Shown here piece by piece: positions 7,305-14,641 of a DNA stretch of 35,898 nucleotides. Each line of letters starts with the position of its first letter. The stretch's first letter is position 1. A program made the position numbers and the translations under genes. Origin of the DNA: Bacteroidales bacterium M2. GTDB lineage: Bacteria; Bacteroidota; Bacteroidia; Bacteroidales; Muribaculaceae. The stretch lies in the NCBI GenBank assembly GCA_001689415.1, contig LUJM01000044.1, forward strand, positions 1-35,898, read 5' to 3'. The notes beneath the pieces are model-generated. The model made no database searches. It was not told the DNA's origin and saw only the letters and a list, made by a program, of their open reading frames with translations.

Positions 7305-8776
7305 TGAATAAGCGGTCGGACATGGTGCAATATATCAGGGCAATGCAAGAACGACTTTTGCGTGAAAGCCGTTCCGATTTGTTGCGTTTCACCCTTGCCA
7401 CGATGCCGACCTTTCGCCCGGCGGACTTTCACCGCCGTTATTATTCGGTGCTGACATCCTTTGCACACGGGGAAATCAAGAAACTTATGGTCTTTATGCC
7501 CCCGCAGCACGGTAAGTCCGAGGGTTCAACCCGCCGTTTGCCGTCGTTCCTTTTGGGCTTGTGTCCTGACCACCGATTGGCGATTGTGTCCTACAATGCG
7601 CCGAAAGCCCGCAAATTCAACCGAGAGATTCAACGCATCATTGATTCCCCGGAATATCACGCTATTTTCCCCGAAACGTGCTTGAACGCATCCAATGTCA
7701 CGACCATTGCCGGGTCGTGGTTGCGCAATGCCGATGAATGCGAAATTGTCGGGCATCGCGGGGGCTTCAAGACCGTTGGTGTCGGCGGTGCATTGACGGG
7801 TGAACCCGTTGACATCATGATAATGGATGATATTTACAAGGACGCAAAAACGGCATGGTCGCCGACAATCCGTGAATCCGTGTCCGATTGGTATGATACC
7901 GTCGCCGAAACACGACTTCACAACGAATCCCAACAACTGATTGTCTTTACCCGATGGCATGAAGATGATTTGGCGGGCAAGTTATTGAGGGAACAAGGTA
8001 TTTATGACCCCGTGGAGAATCCCGACGGTTGGGTTGTGGTCATTTATCAGGCAATCAAAGAGGGCGCACCGACCGAATATGACCCCCGACAAGAGGGTGA
8101 AGCACTTTGGGAAGAACGGCATTCGCGTGAAAAGTTGCTTGCCACACGCAAGCGCAATCCGCAAGTGTTCGATTCACTCTATCAGCAGAACCCGCAACCC
8201 CGCGAGGGTCTTATGTATGAAGCCGGATTCGTGGAATATGAGATTCGCCCGGCGACACAATATTGCATCCGCAAGGCTTATGTTGACGTGGCGGACACGG
8301 GCAAGGACTTCTTGTGCGGCATCATCTATGATGAAACCGAACACGGCAATTATGTTGTCGATGTGCTTTACACCACGCGCCCGGTCGAATATACCGAACC
8401 CGCCCTTGCAAAGATGCTGACCAAACACGGGGTGTCGCAATGTATCATTGAAGCCAACAACGGCGGTCGCCTATTCAAGAACAATGTTGAAAAGCAATGC
8501 CGATTGATGGGTAACAACAAAACCCAATTCACGGCATTTCACCAAACCGAAAACAAGGACATCCGCATTTATGAACATTCGGCGATGGTTCAGAACCTCA
8601 CATTCATGCCCGCCGGATGGAAACGCTTGTTCCCTGAATTTGCGAAAGCCATTTGCGGGTATCTTAAAGCGGGTGACAACGCCCATGATGATGCGCCGGA
8701 TGCCTTGACGGGAACAATCGAGAAAAGAAGAAAACGTACCAAGTCGGGCAGTGTTGCCGCCCTTTTTGGACGCTAA
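7304..8776 (+). CDS. terL: terminase large subunit
   Basis: 490 aa. ATPase: Walker A FMPPQHGKSE (residues about 64-73), Walker B DIMIMDD (170-176), and a coupling-type motif TRWHEDD (216-222). Nuclease: YVDVADTGKD (D328, D331) on an RNase H fold, IIEANNGG (E383), and a C-terminal HDDAPDALTG supplying the last Asp. This is the complete motor plus headful or site-specific nuclease that packages DNA through the portal encoded next. Length is normal for the family. Confidence 0.96.
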   Translation: MNKRSDMVQYIRAMQERLLRESRSDLLRFTLATMPTFRPADFHRRYYSVLTSFAHGEIKKLMVFMPPQHGKSEGSTRRLPSFLLGLCPDHRLAIVSYNAPKARKFNREIQRIIDSPEYHAIFPETCLNASNVTTIAGSWLRNADECEIVGHRGGFKTVGVGGALTGEPVDIMIMDDIYKDAKTAWSPTIRESVSDWYDTVAETRLHNESQQLIVFTRWHEDDLAGKLLREQGIYDPVENPDGWVVVIYQAIKEGAPTEYDPRQEGEALWEERHSREKLLATRKRNPQVFDSLYQQNPQPREGLMYEAGFVEYEIRPATQYCIRKAYVDVADTGKDFLCGIIYDETEHGNYVVDVLYTTRPVEYTEPALAKMLTKHGVSQCIIEANNGGRLFKNNVEKQCRLMGNNKTQFTAFHQTENKDIRIYEHSAMVQNLTFMPAGWKRLFPEFAKAICGYLKAGDNAHDDAPDALTGTIEKRRKRTKSGSVAALFGR

Positions 8777-8777
8777 T

Positions 8778-8795
8778 GTGTATTACTATAAGACA
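8778..8795. promoter_or_regulatory. operator-like palindrome, copy 3
   Basis: GTGTATTACTATAAGACA fills most of the 28-nt gap between terminase and portal and ends 9 nt before the portal ATG. Arms match at six of eight positions around CTA. As at copy 1, no good TAnnTTTG follows; the sequence after both is ACA(T)AAAATTAA. Confidence 0.6.
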
Positions 8796-8804
8796 AAATT
8801 AAGA

Positions 8805-10268
8805 ATGAAATTAACTGACATCATCCAATCGGAAAATCCGACCGACCAAATCAGTGAATTGCAGAACGGGCGGCAATATCCGCACCCGGACGTGGCAAGG
8901 GCGAAAAAAGCCCTTGACCCCAAGTTGCACGACATCAACGACCCCTTGATTCGCAAAGACAAGAAAGTGCGTGTCGATGTGGACGATGAAAGCGATTCGG
9001 CAAGAAAGGTGGTTGAAACTGATGGGGAAGCCGTTCAGACACGCACCGAAAAGGTTGCCCGCATCGCCGTTGCACTTCAAAAGCTGATTATCAAACGCGC
9101 CGTGTCGTTTTGTTTCGGCAATCCCCCGGCATACAACGCAACCCCGACCGATGAACAACAAGAAGCGGTCTTGAAAGCACTGAAACGCATCCTTTCAGAT
9201 GTCAAGACCAATTCGTTGAACCGCAAAATCGGACGTGCCATTTTCGGTTTTAAGGAGTGTGCCGAATTGTGGTATCCCGTGGAAAAGAAGCACAACAAAT
9301 ATGGCTTTCCGTGCGACTTCAAGTTGCGTTGCGCCTTGTTTTCCCCGGCTTTCGGTGATACGCTTTACCCATACTTTGATGATTCCGGCGACATGGTGGC
9401 GTTTTCCCGCGCTTTCAGTCGCAAGGACAACAAGGGTGTGTCGATTGATTACTTTGAAACATACACCGATGAAGAACATTGGCTTTGGCTGACCAATGGA
9501 AGCGGTGTTGCCGCGCAAGTAGTCGAGGGCTACCCAAAGAAAGTAACAATCGGCAAGATTCCCGTTGTCTATGGCTATCAAGATAACTTTGAAACCGAAG
9601 ATGTTGACAAGCTGATTGACCGCTTGGAACTTCTTCTTTCCAACTTTGCCGACACCAACGACTATCACGCAAGCCCGAAAATCTTTGTCACGGGTACAAT
9701 CAACGGATGGACAAAGAAAGGCGAATCGGGCGCGGTCATTGAGGGTGAACCGGGCGCAACGATGCAATATGTATCATGGCAGAATGCCCCGGAATCCGTC
9801 AAGTTAGAAATCGAAACGCTTTTGCGCCTGATATACACCATCACCCAAACACCCGACATTTCCTTTGATTCGGTCAAGGGGCTTGGCGCAATAAGCGGTC
9901 TTGCCCTGAAATTGCTTTTCATGGACGCACACTTGAAAGTTCAGGACAAGCGCGAAATCTTTGATGATTACCTACAACGCCGCGCCAACGTGCTTCTTGC
10001 CTACATCGGGCAATTCAACACAACGCTTGAAACCGCTTGTGATGAACTTGAAGTTGAACCCGAAATCACGCCTTACATCCTGACAAGTGAAATGGATGAA
10101 TTGAACTATTGGTTGACCGCCAACGGCAACAAACCCGTGATTTCACAAGAAGAATCGGTGGAAAAGGCGGGGTTGTCCGGCAATGTAGAACTTACAATGC
10201 AGAAAATCAACGACCAAACGACCCGTGAAAATTCATTCATGGTCGGCGAACCAATCATTGACGCATAA
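8805..10268 (+). CDS. portal protein, SPP1 gp6-like
   Basis: The frame extends back to 8751, but that part runs through the operator and terminase; ATG 8805 (MKLTDIIQSENPTDQI) gives 487 aa, a usual size. The central stem and wing region with FGFKECAELWYPVEKK, a long alpha-helical stretch (TEDVDKLIDRLELLLSNFADTND), and PDISFDSVKGLGAISGLALKLLFMDAHLKV near the C-terminus are characteristic of SPP1-type portals. Position between TerL and the Mu-F-like head protein agrees. It forms the dodecameric DNA gate of the head. Confidence 0.92.
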   Translation: MKLTDIIQSENPTDQISELQNGRQYPHPDVARAKKALDPKLHDINDPLIRKDKKVRVDVDDESDSARKVVETDGEAVQTRTEKVARIAVALQKLIIKRAVSFCFGNPPAYNATPTDEQQEAVLKALKRILSDVKTNSLNRKIGRAIFGFKECAELWYPVEKKHNKYGFPCDFKLRCALFSPAFGDTLYPYFDDSGDMVAFSRAFSRKDNKGVSIDYFETYTDEEHWLWLTNGSGVAAQVVEGYPKKVTIGKIPVVYGYQDNFETEDVDKLIDRLELLLSNFADTNDYHASPKIFVTGTINGWTKKGESGAVIEGEPGATMQYVSWQNAPESVKLEIETLLRLIYTITQTPDISFDSVKGLGAISGLALKLLFMDAHLKVQDKREIFDDYLQRRANVLLAYIGQFNTTLETACDELEVEPEITPYILTSEMDELNYWLTANGNKPVISQEESVEKAGLSGNVELTMQKINDQTTRENSFMVGEPIIDA

Positions 10269-10291
10269 CATTTTCAAAAACCCAATCAACA

Positions 10292-10588
10292 ATGAAAAGA
10301 CTTTTTACAATCATTGCCGTTGTGTTGACCCTTGCAATGGCATCGTGCAGTAATAGCGACAACACCGTGTCCGGCTATGTAGTCGGCAAGAAACATGAAC
10401 CCCGGCATTGCTATGTCACACGCAATCCGGCAACGCACATGAACATAATTCACAATGTGCCGAAACGATGGGTGCTTTATGTTGCCGATTCAACCGCCGT
10501 GCGAACCGTACATGTTGACAAATGCACCTTTGATTCGGCGGTCAAGGGTGAATCAATCCGCTTGCGTTGTGGCAAAGAAAGCAACTAA
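10292..10588 (+). CDS. small lipoprotein in the head operon
   Basis: 98 aa. A signal peptide MKRLFTIIAVVLTLAMASCSN ends in a type II signal peptidase site with the lipid-accepting Cys at 19, followed by Ser-Asn-Ser-Asp, so export and anchoring in the host envelope is expected. The mature 80 residues are basic and contain three further Cys. A lipoprotein among head genes is not structural; superinfection exclusion or receptor masking is a plausible role by analogy with other phage lipoproteins, but that is inference. Confidence 0.8.
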   Translation: MKRLFTIIAVVLTLAMASCSNSDNTVSGYVVGKKHEPRHCYVTRNPATHMNIIHNVPKRWVLYVADSTAVRTVHVDKCTFDSAVKGESIRLRCGKESN

Positions 10589-10745
10589 ACCCGCCGCCCC
10601 TGAATATACTTGCCGCGATTGCATCCATTCCGAGAATTGGCACAATCGCGGCGCAAAGGGGCAATTCATCTTTTGTGACTGCAAATTTCATAAGTGGTGC
10701 AAATTCCTTGACCACGATTATTGCAATAACTTCAAGAAACGATAA
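10569..10745 (+). CDS. small cysteine-rich (zinc-binding type) protein
   Basis: Start taken at GTG 10569, giving 58 aa and overlapping the lipoprotein 3' end by 20 nt. Cysteines are spaced C-x2-C (YTCRDCIHSENW), then FCDCKFHKWCKFLDHDYC, with His between, a pattern that fits one or two bound zinc ions. Very similar small C-x2-C...DHDYC proteins recur beside portal genes in gut phages. The frame is open further upstream, but that part overlaps the lipoprotein fully and I do not trust it. Confidence 0.7.
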   Translation: MAKKATKPAAPEYTCRDCIHSENWHNRGAKGQFIFCDCKFHKWCKFLDHDYCNNFKKR

Positions 10746-10748
10746 ATC

Positions 10749-10895
10749 ATGTATGCAAGAGTAAAAGCAACCGGGCAAATAATTGAAGTGGAACGCATTT
10801 CACGCGGCGTTTATGGTCGTGTGGATGTTGCCGAAATCTATAAACGCGCAAGCCTTGATTTTAACGTCAATCAATCCCCGGTGAAGAAGAAATAA
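10749..10895 (+). CDS. very small hypothetical protein, 48 aa
   Basis: ATG 10749 to TAA 10895, encoding MYARVKATGQIIEVERISRG and on to NQSPVKKK. It sits 3 nt after one gene and 2 nt before the next, in the operon's tight spacing. The pattern MYARVKATGxIxEV...R...D is one I recognise as a recurring tiny phage protein with no known function. Confidence 0.7.
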   Translation: MYARVKATGQIIEVERISRGVYGRVDVAEIYKRASLDFNVNQSPVKKK

Positions 10896-10897
10896 CA

Positions 10898-12526
10898 ATG
10901 GCAAAGAAGCGTCAAACAACAACCCGGTTTTCAATACAAGGCTTTGACTTGAACCATTACCGCACCACTGAACAATATGCGGCGGCGGTTCAAGCCTTGT
11001 TTGACCGTGCCACACTTGCAATCGCAAAGTCGGCAGCATCCCGAAATGTTGACCCCGACAAGCCCTTTTCATTCGATGATTACCCGGAAGTAAAAACCGA
11101 ATTGCAAAAGGTCGTCGGGCAACTTGCGTCACAACTTCAAACGACCATCGAAACGGGGGCAAAGAAACAATGGCTTTTCGCTTGTGACAAGAACGATGGA
11201 TTCCTTGATTCAATCATGGACACATCGAAGTTGTCAAAGGCACGGTTGAAGAAGATGCAAGACCGCAATTTGGATGCGTTAAGCACCTTTCAGGTTCGCA
11301 AGGTCGGCGGCATGGACTTGTCGCAACGTGTTTGGCGTTACGTCGGGCAATTCAAAGAACAACTTGAATCCGCCCTTGATGTCGGACTTGGAGAGGGGCG
11401 CAGCGCACAAGAACTTGCCCGTGATGTGAAGAAGAATTTGCGCGAACCTGACCGTTTGTTTCGCCGTGTGCGTGACAAGCGGGGCAATCTTGTGTTGTCA
11501 AAGGCGGCGCGGGCTTATCATCCGGGGCAAGGTGTCTATCGGTCGAGTGTGAAGAATGCCCAACGCCTTACCCGGTCGGAAATCAATATGGCTTACCGTG
11601 AAAGTGACTTTTTGCGGTGGCAACAACTTGATTTCGTTGTCGGCTTTGAGATTCACCGAAGCAACCATGAACCGCGTTGTAAATGCAAGATGTGTGACCG
11701 CTTGCAAGGTCGCTATCCAAAGACATTCAAGTTCAAAGGGTGGCATCCGCAATGTATGTGTTACGCCGTGCCAATCCTGATGGATGAAGAAACCTTTGAT
11801 GAAAACGAATTGGGCGACCTCAAAGCCGCACTTTATGGCACGGAGTACAAGAAGAAGCAAGCAAAGAACATCGTTGTTGACGTGCCGGACGGGTTCAAAG
11901 AATGGGTCGCCGAAAACATGGAAGCGTCGGCGGGCTGGGCATCGACCCCGTATTTCATAAAAGACAACTTTGTTGACGGCGACTTGGCAAAGGGGTTGAA
12001 GATTGCTTTGCCGATTGTCGAGCCTGATGCGCCACAGACTTTGCCCGAAATAATCACCCATGCAAAAAAGGTGATGAAAGAAACGGAAAAGACATTGGCG
12101 AAAAGCCGGGCGATGAATCAGGGTGTCGCCACGCCGCTTGCACCTGAAATAAAGAACCGTCGCACGCAGATAAGGAATGAGGCGAAAAAGACCCTTTCAG
12201 GCACAACGATGTCAGTTCCGGGATTTGGCAAACCAATATCAATATCGACACGCGCAATCAAGGAATGGTTGAATCAGCCTTTCGCCAATCCCGAAGCAAA
12301 GAACGAATGCTTGCTTTATCTGCCAATGCTGATGAACAACGCCGCATATATGGGTTGCGGTGTCGATAAGCACGACCCTGGTGCGAAAGCACATCTATTT
12401 CAAATTAAAATATCCGGCATCGCGTGTTGGGTGATTGTCCGTGAAATGCATGATGGACGTTGTGTGATTCATAGTTTGACGGATAATGTTTCAATATTCG
12501 AGAAATTAGGCATAAAAAAACCTTGA
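10898..12526 (+). CDS. Mu-F-like head morphogenesis protein with a C-terminal toxin-like nuclease domain
   Basis: 542 aa. Residues about 100-300 match the SPP1 gp7/Mu gpF minor head family: AQRLTRSEINMAYRESD, GFEIHRSNHEPRCKCKMCDRL and WHPQCMCYAVPIL (about 279-291), a Cys/His cluster that is unusually Cys-rich here. Residues about 395-542, after a linker of mixed charge, form a separate domain (FGKPISISTRAIKEWLNQPF; KAHLFQIKISGIACWVIVRE; CVIHSLTDN) resembling the phage Barnase/EndoU/colicin E5-D/RelE-like (PBECR) domains that ride on head proteins and may be injected. The stop lies inside the left arm of the hairpin at 12518-12580. It is the last plus-strand gene before the minus-strand island. 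Confidence 0.85.
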   Translation: MAKKRQTTTRFSIQGFDLNHYRTTEQYAAAVQALFDRATLAIAKSAASRNVDPDKPFSFDDYPEVKTELQKVVGQLASQLQTTIETGAKKQWLFACDKNDGFLDSIMDTSKLSKARLKKMQDRNLDALSTFQVRKVGGMDLSQRVWRYVGQFKEQLESALDVGLGEGRSAQELARDVKKNLREPDRLFRRVRDKRGNLVLSKAARAYHPGQGVYRSSVKNAQRLTRSEINMAYRESDFLRWQQLDFVVGFEIHRSNHEPRCKCKMCDRLQGRYPKTFKFKGWHPQCMCYAVPILMDEETFDENELGDLKAALYGTEYKKKQAKNIVVDVPDGFKEWVAENMEASAGWASTPYFIKDNFVDGDLAKGLKIALPIVEPDAPQTLPEIITHAKKVMKETEKTLAKSRAMNQGVATPLAPEIKNRRTQIRNEAKKTLSGTTMSVPGFGKPISISTRAIKEWLNQPFANPEAKNECLLYLPMLMNNAAYMGCGVDKHDPGAKAHLFQIKISGIACWVIVREMHDGRCVIHSLTDNVSIFEKLGIKKP

Positions 12527-12583
12527 ATCGGCAGCGCCTCCGCGGAACTACAATCCGCGGCTCTCACCGATTCAAGGTTTGGT
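12512..12583 (-). ncRNA. candidate small RNA: promoter, double-stem hairpin and U-tract
   Basis: A perfect 14-bp outer stem AAACCTTGAATCGG / CCGATTCAAGGTTT (12518-12531 and 12567-12580) encloses an asymmetric internal loop (UGAGAG opposite AGGCGCUG on the minus RNA). An inner stem CCGCGG/CCGCGG caps it with loop AUUGUAGUU. On the minus strand the outer stem runs into seven U, an intrinsic terminator. A complete promoter lies just upstream (12588-12619), placing the predicted RNA start within a few bases of the stem. The result would be a 65-72-nt RNA that is nearly all hairpin. Alternatively it is only the terminator of the antirepressor operon, whose last stop is 53 nt away. Antisense overlap with the end of the head gene is about 15 nt. 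Confidence 0.55.
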
Positions 12584-12587
12584 TGTG

Positions 12588-12619
12588 CAAATATAAGGCT
12601 TTTATTTCATGTTACCAAA
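12588..12619 (-). promoter_or_regulatory. Bacteroidetes-type promoter for the hairpin RNA
   Basis: On the minus strand TTTG (12619-12616), 20 nt, then TATATTTG (12595-12588), an exact fit to the TTTG/TAnnTTTG consensus. Only the hairpin lies downstream on this strand before it would run antisense into the head gene, so the promoter has no protein gene to serve. Confidence 0.6.
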
Positions 12620-12632
12620 TATTTGCGTGATT

Positions 12633-12893
12633 TTATATTGTAACGCTGTCAACGTCTGCAATGTTTTCGGCGATTGACATTGCAAGGATTTCGCGGATGC
12701 GGTTTTCAAGGGCTGTCAATTCGGGATAAAACCGAGTGTTGATGATGTCGAGGGCATCCCGTTCATTGTAGATGGCACAAAGCGCGTCGAGAATGTCGGC
12801 ATAGATGCCCGAAGTGGCTTGCAATGCGTTGATGATGGCGGTTGTCGGTTCACTTACCCGAAGTTCACCGGCCTTGAGGATGCGGGTTTTCAT
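12633..12893 (-). CDS. hypothetical protein, 86 aa, coupled to the antirepressor
   Basis: MKTRILKAGELRVSEPTTAI... then a long helical stretch rich in Ile, Leu, Ala and Glu ending ENIADVDSVTI. Its ATG overlaps the antirepressor stop by 4 nt, so the two are made together. No motif is recognised. Such small partners of antirepressors may modulate them, but nothing in the sequence proves it. Confidence 0.75.
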   Translation of the reverse strand: MKTRILKAGELRVSEPTTAIINALQATSGIYADILDALCAIYNERDALDIINTRFYPELTALENRIREILAMSIAENIADVDSVTI

Positions 12894-13807
12894 GCCTCAC
12901 CCCCTTTCTCCACTTTGTCATTGATAAGGTCGTACAACACGCGGTTCACGAAGTAGATTTGCCCTTTTCCGGTTATCTTAGGCGTGTTGGTCAGGAATGT
13001 ATTGCCGTCGGAGGTTGTGTAGGTTGATTTCTTAACCTCAATCAACCCCATGTCGATTGCCTTTTGGGTCGGCAGGTTGTAACGCTCCCCCTTGACACTG
13101 CAAAGGAAGCCATTGTCACGCATCCATTGGAACAATCGGTTTTGTCCGATTTTCACGCCGACTTTGTTTTGTGAAATCACCATTGCGAGTTCTTTCATCA
13201 ACACCGATTGGGGCGATGTGCTGACCGCCTTTGCGAACACTGCGGCGGGGCGCATATTCTCCACCGTGTTTTGCAACCCGTTGTTGCAGCTTTGCAAATA
13301 GTCGTTCTGATACTGCAATTCGGAGTTTTCGCGCGACAGTGCCTTGCTTTGCGATTGCAGCAATATCACTTTCGATTCTGCCTTTTCAGCCCGCGCCCGT
13401 GTGCGGTCGATGGTGTCTTGCGCTATGAGCAGCGCACGCGCCATCACTTGTTCGGGCGTTTCCTCCGGGCGTGCGGTCATGTAACCGCCCGTCTTGCGGA
13501 TGGCGGGCAGCACTTCACTGCACACCCAATCCTGAAAGGCTTCCGCTTCTTTCTTCCGGCTTTGGAAGATGCACTTGTACAAGTTCGGCTCGGTGATGAA
13601 GTTGAGTTGCTGAATACCGCCATTTGTAAGGGTGTCACTAATAGTTACCCCCTTCGGGTTAAGTTGGGTTTTAACTTTTCTTGGGTTGCTTAACCCCAAT
13701 GCTTTGCACACATCTGCAAGGCAGAACAATGGTTCGCCGGATTCTGTTATGGACGTGCGAATCTGCCCGAATTGGGCATTTTCAAAGATTGTTACTTGGT
13801 CTTTCAT
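12890..13807 (-). CDS. ant: antirepressor: BRO-N domain plus KilA-C/Ant domain
   Basis: 305 aa. Residues about 8-115 are a BRO-N domain: GEPLFCLADVCKALGLSNPRKV, then FITEPNLYKCIFQSRKKEAEAFQDWVCSEVLPAIRKTGGY. A coiled-coil (residues about 125-185, RARAEKAESKVILLQSQ...) links to a C-terminal KilA-C/P22 Ant-type domain: NRLFQWMRDNGFLCSVKGERYNLPTQKAIDMGLIEVK and TPKITGKGQIYF. Such proteins inactivate a phage repressor and trigger lytic growth. It has its own promoter (14010-14040), and a 196-nt structured leader lies between. The start ATG directly follows a GTTCTACA that repeats a leader element, so translation is probably controlled by RNA pairing. Confidence 0.9.
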   Translation of the reverse strand: MKDQVTIFENAQFGQIRTSITESGEPLFCLADVCKALGLSNPRKVKTQLNPKGVTISDTLTNGGIQQLNFITEPNLYKCIFQSRKKEAEAFQDWVCSEVLPAIRKTGGYMTARPEETPEQVMARALLIAQDTIDRTRARAEKAESKVILLQSQSKALSRENSELQYQNDYLQSCNNGLQNTVENMRPAAVFAKAVSTSPQSVLMKELAMVISQNKVGVKIGQNRLFQWMRDNGFLCSVKGERYNLPTQKAIDMGLIEVKKSTYTTSDGNTFLTNTPKITGKGQIYFVNRVLYDLINDKVEKGGEA

Positions 13808-14003
13808 TGTAGAACGCTTTATGAAAGATTTCGGGCAATAGAAAACGGCATTGCCTATCCCGTCGTTCTACACCATTATAGGCAGTGAGTGCATTAACAC
13901 TTCACACGGGGGTACAATGCCGTTATATGTCAACCGTAAGGGCATAAAAAAGCCGCCAACGGTATTTTGTCGCGGTTCAATCACCGCCTATAATTGATGT
14001 AGA
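13808..14003 (-). ncRNA. structured antirepressor leader / candidate C4-like antisense RNA
   Basis: This 196-nt untranslated leader fills most of the 329-nt gap before the next gene. On the minus RNA, segment A (14005-13986, GTTCTACATCAATTATAGGC) pairs with A' (13883-13865) over about 19 bp with one bulge. Segment B (13924-13915, AACGGCATTG) pairs perfectly with B' (13853-13844). The order A-B-A'-B' is interleaved, so the pairs form a pseudoknot or act in trans. A third GTTCTACA touches the start codon (13815-13808) and can also pair with A'. Small hairpins lie between (GCGGT-GATTGA-ACCGC; ACCGT...ACGGT around a U6 run). The layout is that of the C4 antisense RNA of phages P1/P7, in which the 5' part of the ant transcript is processed to silence ant. 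Confidence 0.6.
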
Positions 14004-14009
14004 ACACCG

Positions 14010-14040
14010 CAAAGGTAACGACAAAAACCGAAAATGCAAA
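14010..14040 (-). promoter_or_regulatory. antirepressor operon promoter
   Basis: Minus-strand TTTG (14040-14037), 19 nt, TACCTTTG (14017-14010): an exact Bacteroidetes promoter. The predicted start falls near 14003, within the first bases of leader segment A. Confidence 0.7.
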
Positions 14041-14075
14041 CTTTTTCGATAAAAATTTCTAAAAATCAGTGATTT

Positions 14076-14096
14076 ATGTATTACTATAATACACAT
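14076..14096. promoter_or_regulatory. operator-like palindrome, copy 4
   Basis: TGTATTA-CTA-TAATACA has perfect 7-bp arms, the longest perfect version of the core in the window apart from copy 5. It lies 36 nt upstream of the -33 box of the antirepressor promoter and 41 nt beyond the stop of the next minus gene, well placed for control of the antirepressor. Confidence 0.65.
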
Positions 14097-14136
14097 GTCC
14101 GCAAGCAAAAGTTTGTGACCCCAATTTGTAGAAAAA

Positions 14137-14514
14137 TCAAGCCACTATTTCTTTATTGACACCCAGACACATGTTGTTCTCGTCAAACAACAATGTAATG
14201 CTATAAGGCGCACTTGTCCAAGTACACAAAGAACCTGGTTTCCCACTGTTGGCCACCGTGCAAGCATTGATTGTATTGGGGTTGCCGACTTTAGCCTTGA
14301 TTTCGTCAAGGGTTTTGCCTGCGAGATTGCCCATGGCGATAAAATCTTGCTGCAATAAGTTTCCTTTTGCAGTTGCAAACCCGGCAACAAAATAACCGAT
14401 GAATGCGCCAATTCCCAATCCGCATATTACCCCAACCGTGCTAAATCCGGTTACAAAACCTGCTACGCCAAGCCCAATCGTGGCGAATCCAATAGCCATT
14501 GAATGATTGTTCAT
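14137..14514 (-). CDS. Gly-rich membrane segment plus BamE/SmpA-like domain
   Basis: 125 aa. Residues 5-50 are hydrophobic and Gly-rich (IGFATIGLGVAGFVTGFSTVG, LGIGAFIGYFVAGF), two likely membrane helices. Residues 55-125 (GNLAGKTLDEIKAKVGNPNTI, SLCTWTSAPYSITLLFDENNMCLGV) resemble the BamE/SmpA fold: a G-x-T-x-x-x-V-x-x-x-x-G-x-P motif, then strands. It stands alone with its own promoter (14557-14564), like a lysogenic-conversion gene. An envelope or exclusion role is inferred from topology only. Confidence 0.7.
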   Translation of the reverse strand: MNNHSMAIGFATIGLGVAGFVTGFSTVGVICGLGIGAFIGYFVAGFATAKGNLLQQDFIAMGNLAGKTLDEIKAKVGNPNTINACTVANSGKPGSLCTWTSAPYSITLLFDENNMCLGVNKEIVA

Positions 14515-14556
14515 TTTTATAATGCTTAAATATTATAGAAGATGTTTATTATTCGG

Positions 14557-14582
14557 CAAAGATAGTTGTTATTTGCGAAATA
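14557..14582 (-). promoter_or_regulatory. promoter of the membrane/BamE-like gene, shares a block with the 18.26-kb promoter
   Basis: Minus -7 box TATCTTTG (14564-14557). The plus-strand text from here, GCAAAGATAGTTGTTATTT then GCG then AAATA, is nearly identical to that at 18257-18283. No clear TTTG -33 box is seen, so this promoter may be weaker or activator-dependent. A degenerate half of the operator core (ATATTATAG, near 14530-14538) lies between promoter and gene. Confidence 0.55.
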
Positions 14583-14641
14583 CGCACTATTTCGTTTGCT
14601 TATTTCGGAACTTGATTTGATTCGGTTTCATGGTCTTTTGA

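Noticed and set aside
12540..12560. Two CCGCGG sites considered as paired restriction or recombination sites
   Set aside because: They are better explained as the inner stem of the hairpin RNA/terminator.
13208..13693. 161-aa plus-strand frame with Cys- and Arg-rich sequence
   Set aside because: Antisense to the antirepressor, low-complexity and without a promoter or coupled neighbour.
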